Below are positions 1 through 6,088 of a stretch of DNA of 10,488 bases, piece after piece (the first letter of the stretch is position 1; every line of letters begins with the position of its first letter). Source of the DNA: an uncultured Eubacteriales bacterium (GTDB lineage: Bacteria; Bacillota; Clostridia; Oscillospirales; Acutalibacteraceae); assembly GCA_910580045.1 (NCBI GenBank), contig CAJTXF010000043.1, positions 11,335-21,822 on the forward strand, in the 5' to 3' direction. The notes under the pieces are model-generated. The model had not been told where the DNA came from. It did not search any database and was given only the letters and a program-made list of their open reading frames with translations. A program made the position numbers and the translations under genes.

Positions 1-118
1 AAGCTGGACAAGCTCCAGCAGGTCTTTGGCATTGCGCCGGAGGAGCCTGCTGGGGAGCCCTGGCCCCCGCAGGCTCCTCCGGCGCAATGCCAAAGACCTG
101 CTGGAGCTTGTCCAGCTT
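1..118. repeat. 50-bp perfect inverted repeat (fold-back) at the window edge
   Basis: Positions 1-50 are the exact reverse complement of 69-118, with an 18-base loop (51-68) that itself pairs GGGG with CCCC. The right arm continues the ftsK coding frame, while the left arm is the same sequence turned back on itself. The repeat ends exactly at base 1. Long perfect palindromes are unstable in bacteria, and fold-backs at contig ends are a common assembly or amplification artefact, so I read this as a probable artefact and not biology. Confidence 0.9.
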
Positions 119-982
119 CTCGTTGTGCTGGGGCTTCTTTCTGGGTTCTACCGGAGGGAACAGAGCGCGCAAATCCGCAGGCCGCTCGCTGGGATACACC
201 GGCTCCAACGGCACATCAATACTGGGGCGGTCCTGCTCCAAAATCAGCCGCTCCTCTTCCCTGCGCTGGCGGGCATTCTGAATGCCGTCGCTGACAGCGT
301 CAACAGGTTTTTTTATGGTGCGGAACAGGCCGATGAGAGTAGCGCCGGTCAAAATCATCACGCTGACGAACAGAAGCAGGAGAATAATAATCTTCGCCCC
401 TGTCTTCCCTGCGGCCATAAGCAGAAGCTGGCCTGTGAGCCCGCCTACTACGCCGCCGCCTACTCCCGCATTGGTGCGGTAAAGGGCGGTTATGTAGTCA
501 AAGAAGGACAGTCCTTCGCTGATTTTTGCGCCGCCGAAAATAAAGCCCGTGGCACAGAACAGCACAATAATCAGGCCTGTCAGCCATATTTTTCCGCCAA
601 TGCCCCCAGATGGCTTCTCCATGGTGGTGATAACAGCCACGTAAATCATCAGCACAGGCCAGAGCACTGCCCAGCCGCCAAAAATACCCAGCAAGGCGCT
701 GTGAGCCCATTTCCACAGGCTGTCCCCCTCAATCAAGGTAAGGCAGCCCAGGAAAATGGCGCAGGCAAACAGTACCACTGCCCGCACCTGGTTCCTCTGG
801 CGAATCTCCGCCGCTGTGGGTTTTATTGTCTTGGACCTCTGCCCTCCGGCAGAGCGCTGGGCAGACTGCTGTCCCCCTTTCGGCCTGCCTGCGCCCCCGG
901 CAGGCTTGCCTCCGGAGGTGCGCTTTGCCGCAGGCTTTTTTGCCGCGGCCTTCTTTTCTTCTGCCAACTGACTCCTCTCCAT
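1..982 (-). CDS. ftsK: DNA translocase FtsK/SpoIIIE, N-terminal part (partial, runs off left edge)
   Basis: This is the N-terminal membrane anchor of an FtsK/SpoIIIE hexameric DNA pump, which moves chromosomal DNA through the division or sporulation septum. The ATG at 982 opens a frame with a Lys/Ala/Gly-rich cytoplasmic tail (residues 1-60). Four hydrophobic segments follow at about 67-85, 96-120, 130-151 and 183-220, the usual four-helix anchor. A charged, proline-rich linker then begins (about 220-305). The motor and gamma domains lie beyond the window. Only about 305 residues (982 down to 69) are trustworthy, because the frame then enters a fold-back (1-118); it stays open but should not be believed there. 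The start is not certain: the SD-like GAGAGGA abuts the ATG, and a TTG five codons in has AGAGGAG four bases upstream. The gene lies 32 bp downstream of uppP and probably shares its transcript. Whether it acts as vegetative FtsK or sporulation SpoIIIE cannot be told from this part. Confidence 0.85.
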   Translation of the reverse strand, partial: MERSQLAEEKKAAAKKPAAKRTSGGKPAGGAGRPKGGQQSAQRSAGGQRSKTIKPTAAEIRQRNQVRAVVLFACAIFLGCLTLIEGDSLWKWAHSALLGIFGGWAVLWPVLMIYVAVITTMEKPSGGIGGKIWLTGLIIVLFCATGFIFGGAKISEGLSFFDYITALYRTNAGVGGGVVGGLTGQLLLMAAGKTGAKIIILLLLFVSVMILTGATLIGLFRTIKKPVDAVSDGIQNARQRREEERLILEQDRPSIDVPLEPVYPSERPADLRALFPPVEPRKKPQHNEKLDKLQQVFGIAPEEPAGARAPQQAPPAQCQRPAGACPA

Positions 983-1014
983 TCCTCTCAACAGTGTTCC
1001 ACTATTCCATATTT

Positions 1015-1956
1015 TTATAGGGGGTTCCCTGTAAACAGGTTCACTCCCTGGCTCAACTCCATGATGCCAATCACCGTTACGGCCAGACCTGCTACCAAGG
1101 TGTAAACCGCAAAAAGGCTGAGCTTATTGGTGGTGACAATCCATTTCAGCAGCTTGATGGCCAAAAAGCCCACCACTGCCGCTGTGATGACCCCTGCCAA
1201 TAGAGGGGCTGCTCCAATGCTCTCCCCTGCTGTGCCCACGTCCTTCAGGGACAGGAGCGCCGCTGCCGCGATAGAGGGGATGCCCATCACAAAGCTATAG
1301 TCCAGGGCGGCCTGCTGGCTTACCCCCCGCATCAGGCCCACGGACATGGTGGAGCCGGAACGGCTCAGCCCAGGAAATACCGCTGCCAGGCACTGGGTGA
1401 TACCGATAACCACCGCATCCCCGGTGGTCAGCTCCTCCCGGCGGCTGCGGGCACCTTTTGCCCAGTGCCGGCCCTGGGAGGGGCTTGGGGCACCGCGCTT
1501 TCCTGCCCAAATGCCCAGGAACAGCAGCGCGCTGGTGGCCAACAGCGCCAGCCCTTCCGTAAGGATGGTGGAGTCAGAGGCCAACTGCTCAGACAAATCT
1601 TTTATCTTCATATCCGTGCCCGGAATAGGCAGGAACAGCAAAAACAGAGGCAGCAGGCCAATAATCAGCATAAAAATCAGCCGCCGGTCTGGACTCATGT
1701 CCGCCCACTTGAACCGGCCCCGGAACACATCCCCCAACAGGGAGAAGAACTCCTTGATAAGCCGCCAAATCAAGCCCCGATAGACAAATACCACTGCCAC
1801 AAGCGTGCCCAGATGGAGCATAATGTCAAACAGGATACCCGGCAGCTCGATACCGAATATATGCTGGGATATAGACAGGTGTCCGGAACTGGACACAGGC
1901 AGAAATTCTGTGGCGCCTTGAATCACGCCCTGAATAACAGCTTCCAGTATAGTCAT
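1015..1956 (-). CDS. uppP: Undecaprenyl-diphosphatase (UppP/BacA family)
   Basis: This integral membrane enzyme dephosphorylates undecaprenyl diphosphate to undecaprenyl phosphate, recycling the lipid carrier of peptidoglycan synthesis. It is also known for bacitracin resistance. The N-terminal signature QGATEFLPVSSSGHL (residues 13-27) holds the conserved Glu, Ser-rich turn and His. The second signature PGLSRSGST (195-203) holds the conserved Arg. The rest is a series of hydrophobic helices, as in the family. At 313 residues it is longer than the usual 265-290. Part of the excess is a basic loop at about 151-178 (rich in Lys, Arg and Gly) between two membrane segments. The start ATG at 1956 has an excellent SD (AGAAGGAGA, four bases away). 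It lies 54 bp downstream of tepA and 32 bp upstream of ftsK on the same strand with no terminator seen between them, so the three are probably co-transcribed. In B. subtilis UppP also matters during sporulation, which fits this setting. Confidence 0.95.
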   Translation of the reverse strand: MTILEAVIQGVIQGATEFLPVSSSGHLSISQHIFGIELPGILFDIMLHLGTLVAVVFVYRGLIWRLIKEFFSLLGDVFRGRFKWADMSPDRRLIFMLIIGLLPLFLLFLPIPGTDMKIKDLSEQLASDSTILTEGLALLATSALLFLGIWAGKRGAPSPSQGRHWAKGARSRREELTTGDAVVIGITQCLAAVFPGLSRSGSTMSVGLMRGVSQQAALDYSFVMGIPSIAAAALLSLKDVGTAGESIGAAPLLAGVITAAVVGFLAIKLLKWIVTTNKLSLFAVYTLVAGLAVTVIGIMELSQGVNLFTGNPL

Positions 1957-2010
1957 AGCTTCTCCTTCTATGTACGGCGGCCGGCATTCACCCGCCGTCG
2001 GTTCCCAGCT

Positions 2011-2787
2011 TCAGGAGCGCTTTTTCCTGGCTGGGGTCCCTTTATTTTTCTTGCGCTTTTCTTTGTCAATCATCTGGTTGAGACAGTCCATGGCATCGGA
2101 CAGAGAGCCCAGCGCATCAATCAGGCCCTCATCCACCGCGTCAGGACCGTCCAGCACAGTGCCCACGTCCATGACCAGCTCTTGGGTGTTCATGGCCAGG
2201 GTAGTGAACCGCTGTTTGGTAATATTAGAGTTCTGGGTGACGAAATTGGTAATCCTATCCTGCATGCGCTGGAAGTACTCCAGGGTCTGGGGAATGCCCA
2301 GCACCAGGCCATTCATGCGCACTGGGTGGATGGTCATGGAGGCTGACTCGGCAATAAAAGAGCGTTTGGCCGCCACGGCCAGGGGCACCCCAATCGAGTG
2401 CCCGCCCCCCAGCACCAGAGAGACAGTGGGCTTCTTCATGCCAGCCACCAGCTCTGCCAGGGCCAGGCCTGCCTCTACATCGCCGCCCACGGTATTCAGC
2501 AGCATCAGCAGGCCGTCTACCTCCGGGTCCTCCTCCACAGCCACAATCTGAGGGATAACATGCTCATACTTGGTGGTCTTGTTCTGGGAGGGAGAGATAT
2601 AGTGGCCCTCAATCTGGCCGATAATAGTCAGGCAGTGGATGGTATGGCCGTGGTTATGGGTCACCACTGAGCCGCTCTCATTGATTTGCTTCTGCTGCTC
2701 TGAAAAGCCGTCCTGCAGGGGAGCCTCGTCCTCCTCAGAATTTTTTACTGCTTTCATCCGGCCCTTTTTGGTATCCGCGTTCTTCAT
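2011..2787 (-). CDS. tepA: ClpP-fold serine peptidase-like protein, TepA type
   Basis: The protein belongs to the ClpP/crotonase superfamily, in the branch of B. subtilis TepA (translocation-enhancing protein). In the 258-residue product the nucleophile-type Ser sits in GGGHSIG (Ser131) and the His in MTIHPVR (His154), spaced as in ClpP. NTVGGDVEAGL (about 98-108) matches the substrate-groove region. The third triad residue is unclear: by eye the usual Asp position falls on a Gly in MDVGTVLDGPDA, with Asp residues nearby. The ends are unlike ClpP: an acidic/polar N-terminus of about 35 residues and a basic tail (EKRKKNKGTPARKKRS). There is no signal peptide, so it is probably cytoplasmic. I chose the ATG at 2787 because AAAGGAG lies eight bases upstream. 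An upstream in-frame start at 2913 would add 42 residues without family character and would read through the palindrome-bearing leader. In Bacillus tepA sits just upstream of spoIIIE; here uppP lies between them. True substrates are not known. Confidence 0.88.
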   Translation of the reverse strand: MKNADTKKGRMKAVKNSEEDEAPLQDGFSEQQKQINESGSVVTHNHGHTIHCLTIIGQIEGHYISPSQNKTTKYEHVIPQIVAVEEDPEVDGLLMLLNTVGGDVEAGLALAELVAGMKKPTVSLVLGGGHSIGVPLAVAAKRSFIAESASMTIHPVRMNGLVLGIPQTLEYFQRMQDRITNFVTQNSNITKQRFTTLAMNTQELVMDVGTVLDGPDAVDEGLIDALGSLSDAMDCLNQMIDKEKRKKNKGTPARKKRS

Positions 2788-2854
2788 GGCACACACTCCT
2801 TTCTGTTTCCATAGGGAGAGTGTGCCCCTGGGGGGCCGAAAGATACAGTGGTTT

Positions 2855-3088
2855 TGGATATTATAGTATAAATCCGCTTGGAGAAGGCCGGTGCTGTGAC
2901 TTGGCATCGCCAAGTCATGCGAAGCAAAAGAGAAGCGCTGGGCGCTTCAGGGCTTCTCCGGATGTCCGCTTGCGAACATTATAGCATAGCTCCAATCCGC
3001 TTTGCGTCTTGGGAAATTGTATTCGCAATTTCTGGAACTGCTTTGCAGTTCCAGCTCTACTGAAATATCCTGTGGATATTATAGCATA
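2855..3088. repeat. Cluster of short palindromes with 16-base direct repeats at both ends
   Basis: Most of this non-coding stretch is made of separate small hairpins, in plus-strand order. TGACTTGGC pairs with GCCAAGTCA (2897-2917, 3-base loop). GAAGCGC pairs with GCGCTTC (2932-2948), with an overlapping alternative GAGAAGC/GCTTCTC (2930-2958). ATGTCCGC/GCGAACAT (2962-2979) has one mismatch. GAAATTG pairs with CAATTTC (3013-3032). CTGGAACTGC pairs with GCAGTTCCAG (3032-3054, 3-base loop). AATATCC pairs with GGATATT (3064-3080). On the minus strand TATGCTATAATATCCA (3088-3073) recurs as TATACTATAATATCCA (2870-2855), 15 of 16 identical and 218 bases apart. AAGCGGA occurs three times. It looks like an intergenic palindromic repeat element or a highly structured leader of tepA. 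I do not recognise a named family. Confidence 0.7.
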
Positions 3089-3106
3089 TTTTTGCCTCTG
3101 CCGCAA
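3078..3106 (-). promoter_or_regulatory. Candidate sigma-A promoter for tepA-uppP-ftsK
   Basis: On the minus strand TTGCGG (3106-3101) is followed after exactly 17 bases by TATAAT (3083-3078), with an extended -10 TGC just before it. Transcription would start near 3071, giving a structured leader of about 280 bases before the tepA ATG. Two more TATAAT boxes lie downstream, at 2983-2978 (also with TGC) and 2865-2860, but neither has a recognisable -35. They could be alternative starts or repeat-derived copies. Confidence 0.5.
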
Positions 3107-3157
3107 GCCCGGCAGGGGATGTAAAAAAGAATTAAGAAAATTATGGAAGTACAGTGA

Positions 3158-3226
3158 GAGCCTGCCCACACAAACGCCCCGCGCCTTGGCAGTCCTCCTT
3201 TGGGCGTCTTTGGTGTGAACAGGCTC
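3158..3226 (-). terminator. Long imperfect stem-loop just downstream of spoIIIAH
   Basis: GAGCCTG (3158-3164) pairs with CAGGCTC (3220-3226), CACAC (3167-3171) with GTGTG (3213-3217, with a bulged base beside it), and AAA plus CGCCC (3172-3179) with GGGCG plus TTT (3202-3211, two bulged bases). That gives about 20 pairs around a 22-base loop. It begins 13 bases after the spoIIIAH stop codon, where an operon terminator is expected. There is no immediate U-tract; the first T-rich run on the minus strand is near 3145-3122. It may therefore terminate weakly, or protect the 3' end of the spoIIIA message. Confidence 0.4.
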
Positions 3227-3239
3227 AGAACTTGGATGT

Positions 3240-3812
3240 TTACTTTTTGGAGCCGATGATGGTGATTTTTTCCGCAGAGAGGCCGGTCTGCTCCATCACC
3301 ACCTCTTGGACCACCAGCATATCGCTGTCCTTCAGGTCCCCCGCGACCACCACGCTGCACTGGTTCTCCGCAATGTATGCCACGCACTCCTCGTAGCCCT
3401 TGGCCTTGAGCAGGCTCTCCACATTGGTCTCCTTGAGGATGTTCTGGGCCATGGCAGAGGCCTGGTCCACTGCTGCCTTCTTGGCGTCGCTGTCCGCCTC
3501 GGTGTCTTCCAAAACCCCGTCCAGCAGCTCCAGGGCCTCGTCCCGGGAGGTCTGCCTATCCAGCCGGGCCTGGGCAAAGCTGTCAGTCTTGGTGTTGGCC
3601 TGGGCAGAGCCCTGCAGGTCATCAGAGACGGTCTCCACATAGGCATTGTTCACCAGCTGCGCTGCCCCCAGCTGGCTGGATGCACTGCCCGCATCCTCAC
3701 CCACAGGCAGCTTGTTTGTACCGGCGAACTGCCAGTTGAGATATACCGCTGCCCCTAAGGCCAGCACAAGGGATGCCAGAACCAGTTGTTTTCTGCCGAA
3801 TTTACTTTTCAT
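3240..3812 (-). CDS. spoIIIAH: Stage III sporulation protein AH
   Basis: SpoIIIAH sits in the mother-cell membrane around the forespore. Its extracellular domain binds forespore SpoIIQ to form the channel linking the two cells. The 190-residue product has a short basic N-terminus (MKSKFGRK), one membrane segment at about 9-29, a low-complexity spacer, and a C-terminal domain at about 78-190. That domain contains the helix DRQTSRDEALELLD and ends in strands VQEVVMEQTGLSAEKITIIG, the YscJ/FliF-like ring-building fold of this family. It is a little shorter than the B. subtilis protein (218). The ATG at 3812 is preferred over a GTG four codons upstream, because AAGGTGG lies eight bases before the ATG and overlaps the GTG. 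It is the last gene of the operon but is separated from spoIIIAG by an unusual 198-bp gap with hairpins. A large stem-loop follows it. Confidence 0.93.
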   Translation of the reverse strand: MKSKFGRKQLVLASLVLALGAAVYLNWQFAGTNKLPVGEDAGSASSQLGAAQLVNNAYVETVSDDLQGSAQANTKTDSFAQARLDRQTSRDEALELLDGVLEDTEADSDAKKAAVDQASAMAQNILKETNVESLLKAKGYEECVAYIAENQCSVVVAGDLKDSDMLVVQEVVMEQTGLSAEKITIIGSKK

Positions 3813-3912
3813 TGTAATGACCACCTTTTCTTTTTTCGATGTGCTCGGTTATTTTTATGCGGGACGGGGCGGTATCTTGCCACTTGCGGGAGACTTTTTT
3901 ATCGTTAACGCA

Positions 3913-3941
3913 GTTCAGAAGAGGTAGTACCTCTTTTGAAC
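3913..3941. repeat. Hairpin 1 in the spoIIIAG-spoIIIAH gap
   Basis: GTTCAGAAGAGGTA (3913-3926) pairs with TACCTCTTTTGAAC (3928-3941), complementary throughout apart from one G-T pair, with the innermost bases forming the loop. No U-tract follows on either strand, so an ordinary terminator is unlikely. An RNA-processing or stability element, or an intergenic palindrome, is possible. Confidence 0.65.
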
Positions 3942-3970
3942 AGACCGGCAGGGGTGTACCGCGCAGCTCT

Positions 3971-4001
3971 GTTTGAAAATCCATATTTCCGATTTTCAAA
4001 T
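3971..4001. repeat. Hairpin 2 immediately after spoIIIAG
   Basis: TTTGAAAATC (3972-3981) pairs perfectly with GATTTTCAAA (3991-4000) around a 9-base loop, and one G-T pair can be added outside. It starts 9 bases past the spoIIIAG stop on the minus strand. It could protect the 3' end of the upstream message or mark a processing site. No U-tract follows. Confidence 0.65.
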
Positions 4002-4010
4002 GCGTTTACT

Positions 4011-4532
4011 CTACTGACCGTCCACCACGCATACCCGGGACGAGGGAATGCCCAGAGCTGTACGGGCGGCGTTCACCAGCTTTTCCCGGACAGCCGGGTC
4101 CCCTGCCGCCCGGCTGACAATCACTGCCCCCTGGACCTTGGGCTGCTCCCGAGACAGCTCCAGGCCCCGCTGGTCCCCGTCCTTGTTCTCCAGCACCACA
4201 TGGGCCCGTTCCTCCTCCCCTTTGCTGTCAGCGGCGTAGAGGGAGCGGCCTCCGTTTTCCAGGGTGACCATCACCTGAGGAGAGCTTTCCCCTGTCACCG
4301 CTGTGACAATGCGGCTCAAATCCTCCTCCAGCCGGTGCTGGTACTCTTCGGCGCTCCAGTTCTCCTGGAGCTGGACAGGCGTCTCCTGCCGGGAGGCACC
4401 CTCCCCTGAGGAGAGAAGGGAGGAGAGATAAATCAGCACAATGCCGCAGATACCCAGAACAAACACAGGCTTTGTGAGCTTTTTGTCCTGGACAGCCTGC
4501 CTCACTGACGCCAGTATCTTCTTAATGTCCAT
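4011..4532 (-). CDS. spoIIIAG: Stage III sporulation protein AG
   Basis: SpoIIIAG forms a large ring in the space between the mother-cell and forespore membranes as part of the SpoIIIA-SpoIIQ complex. The 173-residue product has a short cytoplasmic N-terminus and one membrane segment at about 21-41. A Ser/Glu-rich spacer follows, then a domain with the helix EYQHRLEEDLSRIVTAV and the strand PQVMVTLENG. An insertion (about 95-130) comes next, then VQGAVIVSRAAGDPAVREKLVNAARTAL-type sequence ending in VCVVDGQ, the ring-building fold split by an insert that is typical of AG. It is shorter than B. subtilis AG (229). The ATG at 4532 overlaps the end of spoIIIAF by 11 bases, with AGAGGTG seven bases upstream, so translation is probably coupled. 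Confidence 0.93.
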   Translation of the reverse strand: MDIKKILASVRQAVQDKKLTKPVFVLGICGIVLIYLSSLLSSGEGASRQETPVQLQENWSAEEYQHRLEEDLSRIVTAVTGESSPQVMVTLENGGRSLYAADSKGEEERAHVVLENKDGDQRGLELSREQPKVQGAVIVSRAAGDPAVREKLVNAARTALGIPSSRVCVVDGQ

Positions 4533-4992
4533 CCACTGTCACCTCTATCATTGTACCGCTGCCCAGGGCATTGCTCAGAAGCGCCCGGGCCCGCTGAGCA
4601 TCGCTCTCATAGGCGAAACGGAAAGCGGCTTTGCTTAAAATGATTTGCTCCTGTCCACTCATGTCCAGCTCCACAGTAATCTCCTCCGCTTTCATACCGG
4701 CAGCCGCCAGAAGCCCCTGCAGATAGGTACGGGCTTCCTGTTCAGCAGCAGAGCGGTACTGCTCCTGCACATACTGCTCCAGCTCCGGGTTGCGCCAGGC
4801 ATCCTCCCCAGCAGGGGCGCTCCAATCCCAAGAGAGCTGGAGCAAGGACGCGGCAAGGGAGAGGGTAAGCACCAGCACGGTCAGCCCCTTCACAAAGTGA
4901 AACATCTTGTCTTTGGGACAGAGGCGGGCAATTAGCTCCACTGCCACTAATACGCCGCAGACTACTCCAGCGTTTTCCATCACGCCGCCCAT
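4522..4992 (-). CDS. spoIIIAF: Stage III sporulation protein AF
   Basis: SpoIIIAF is a membrane component of the SpoIIIA channel with a soluble domain related to type II/III secretion ring folds. The 156-residue product has two hydrophobic segments at about 6-24 and 34-53. A soluble region rich in Glu, Gln and Ala follows (YVQEQYRSAAEQEARTYLQG), and the end is strand-like, including FRFAYESDAQ and GTMIEVTVDGH. Only one base separates the spoIIIAE stop from its ATG (TAAcATG), with GGGGGGA just upstream. A second ATG at residue 5 (4980) is possible, but its upstream region is a poorer SD. The 3' end overlaps spoIIIAG by 11 bases. Identity rests on operon position as much as on sequence, since AF is poorly conserved. 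Confidence 0.9.
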   Translation of the reverse strand: MGGVMENAGVVCGVLVAVELIARLCPKDKMFHFVKGLTVLVLTLSLAASLLQLSWDWSAPAGEDAWRNPELEQYVQEQYRSAAEQEARTYLQGLLAAAGMKAEEITVELDMSGQEQIILSKAAFRFAYESDAQRARALLSNALGSGTMIEVTVDGH

Positions 4993-4993
4993 G

Positions 4994-6088
4994 TTATCCC
5001 CCCGTTCTCACAAATACAATAGCGCCGGCCGTCACCAAGCACACCACACACACACTGGCCAGCACTGCCAGCACCATCCGTGCCGCGCCGCCAAAGGCCC
5101 CTGCCATAGCCCCCGCCTGGGGTACCTCCAGCACCTCCGCCGCAGTCTGGGCCGCCATACAGACCCCGGCCCAGAGCAGGCACTCCACCACTGCCGGGGC
5201 AAAGATGCACAGGGCCGCCAGGATGCCGAAGGCTCCCGCCCCAGAGCGCACCATGTTCAGGCTGTTCTGAATGGCAGCGGCGGCGTCTCCCAGGGCACTG
5301 CCCACAATGGGCACCCCGGTGGAGAGGGCCAGCTTGGCCGCTTTGTTGGCGGCAGCGTCCACCTGGGCGTTCACCGCTGTTTGGAGCGAGAGGATTCCAG
5401 CAAAGACTGTGACAGCCATCACCATCCCCCATTTGCAGAAGCTGTACAGTGCGCCGGTCAGCCGGCTCAGCCCAGAGCCAGACAGGGACGCTGCTACAGA
5501 CAGGGCCAGATACACCCGCAGCAAAGGCAGAAAAAATCCGCCTGCCAGCACTGGGAGGGCCTCTCCTGCCAGCATGGCCACGAAGCTGTAGCCGCTGCCA
5601 GCAGCCGCGTTCCCGCTGGCCCCTAAAAGCCCTGCATACACCGGTACAGCTGCCCCCAGAAAGGCCGCGGCACTGTCCGTCACCCGCTGGCAGGTCTCCA
5701 AAAGACCCAGAACTGGGCTGGCCAGCACCAGGCAGCAGGCAGCGGAAATGGTCAGCCGGGCTGTACCGGCCAGGTTCCCCTCCTCAAAGCAGCCGCAGAA
5801 CCGTCCCATAACGCAGACTGCCAGCAGCGCTCCCAGGGCTTTCAAAGGGGCAGAGAGCTTTTCCCGCACCATACTGGAAAGTTCCCGGAACATCCCCTCC
5901 CCGGAGACTGGCTGGGCGATGGTGCCCTCCCCTGCCCCGGCGCTTTCCAGCAGAGCCTGGGTGTCCTTGTCCAGCACGCTGTACAGCTCTCCAGCTCCGC
6001 TCTTTTCCAAAATATCCTCTGCCCGGGCAGAAGGGCTCAGCACCAAAAAAAGCGCCAGTACTGCCAGGGCCATGACTGCACGTCTCAT
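4994..6088 (-). CDS. spoIIIAE: Stage III sporulation protein AE
   Basis: SpoIIIAE is the largest membrane protein of the SpoIIIA complex, with a topology that suggests a transporter or export-gate role. The 364-residue product begins with a clear signal peptide (MRRAVMALAVLALFLVLSPSARA, cleavage after ARA near residue 23). About 80 polar residues follow, then a run of six or more hydrophobic segments from about residue 80 to the end. Gly/Ala/Ser-rich stretches such as KLALSTGVPIVGSALGDAAAAIQ are conserved-looking AE features. B. subtilis AE is 399 residues. I chose the ATG at 6088, which overlaps the spoIIIAD stop as ATGA. A longer open frame extends upstream to 6535, but it only mirrors spoIIIAD in another frame and lacks any AE character. 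Confidence 0.94.
   Translation of the reverse strand: MRRAVMALAVLALFLVLSPSARAEDILEKSGAGELYSVLDKDTQALLESAGAGEGTIAQPVSGEGMFRELSSMVREKLSAPLKALGALLAVCVMGRFCGCFEEGNLAGTARLTISAACCLVLASPVLGLLETCQRVTDSAAAFLGAAVPVYAGLLGASGNAAAGSGYSFVAMLAGEALPVLAGGFFLPLLRVYLALSVAASLSGSGLSRLTGALYSFCKWGMVMAVTVFAGILSLQTAVNAQVDAAANKAAKLALSTGVPIVGSALGDAAAAIQNSLNMVRSGAGAFGILAALCIFAPAVVECLLWAGVCMAAQTAAEVLEVPQAGAMAGAFGGAARMVLAVLASVCVVCLVTAGAIVFVRTGG

Noticed and set aside
26..1105. A 359-codon open frame on the plus strand over ftsK and the end of uppP
   Set aside because: It is antisense to the ftsK membrane domain, starts inside the fold-back and gives a low-complexity product with no hydrophobic or domain pattern.
1957..2010. 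Terminator between tepA and uppP
   Set aside because: Only a weak GC-rich fold without a T-run is visible; the short gap and strong uppP SD suggest read-through.
1465..2346. A 293-codon open frame on the plus strand over uppP and tepA
   Set aside because: It is antisense to two well-supported genes; its Gln/His/Arg-rich translation resembles no family I know.
2788..2913. Longer N-terminus for tepA
   Set aside because: The ATG at 2787 has a good SD, and the added 42 residues would come from the repeat-bearing leader.
2897..3080. CRISPR array
   Set aside because: The palindromes differ from each other, spacing is irregular, there are no uniform spacers, and no cas genes are nearby.
3802..3999. 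A 65-codon minus-strand frame in the spoIIIAG-AH gap
   Set aside because: It runs through both hairpins and overlaps the spoIIIAH start in a different frame; no good SD or domain was seen, so I treat the gap as non-coding.
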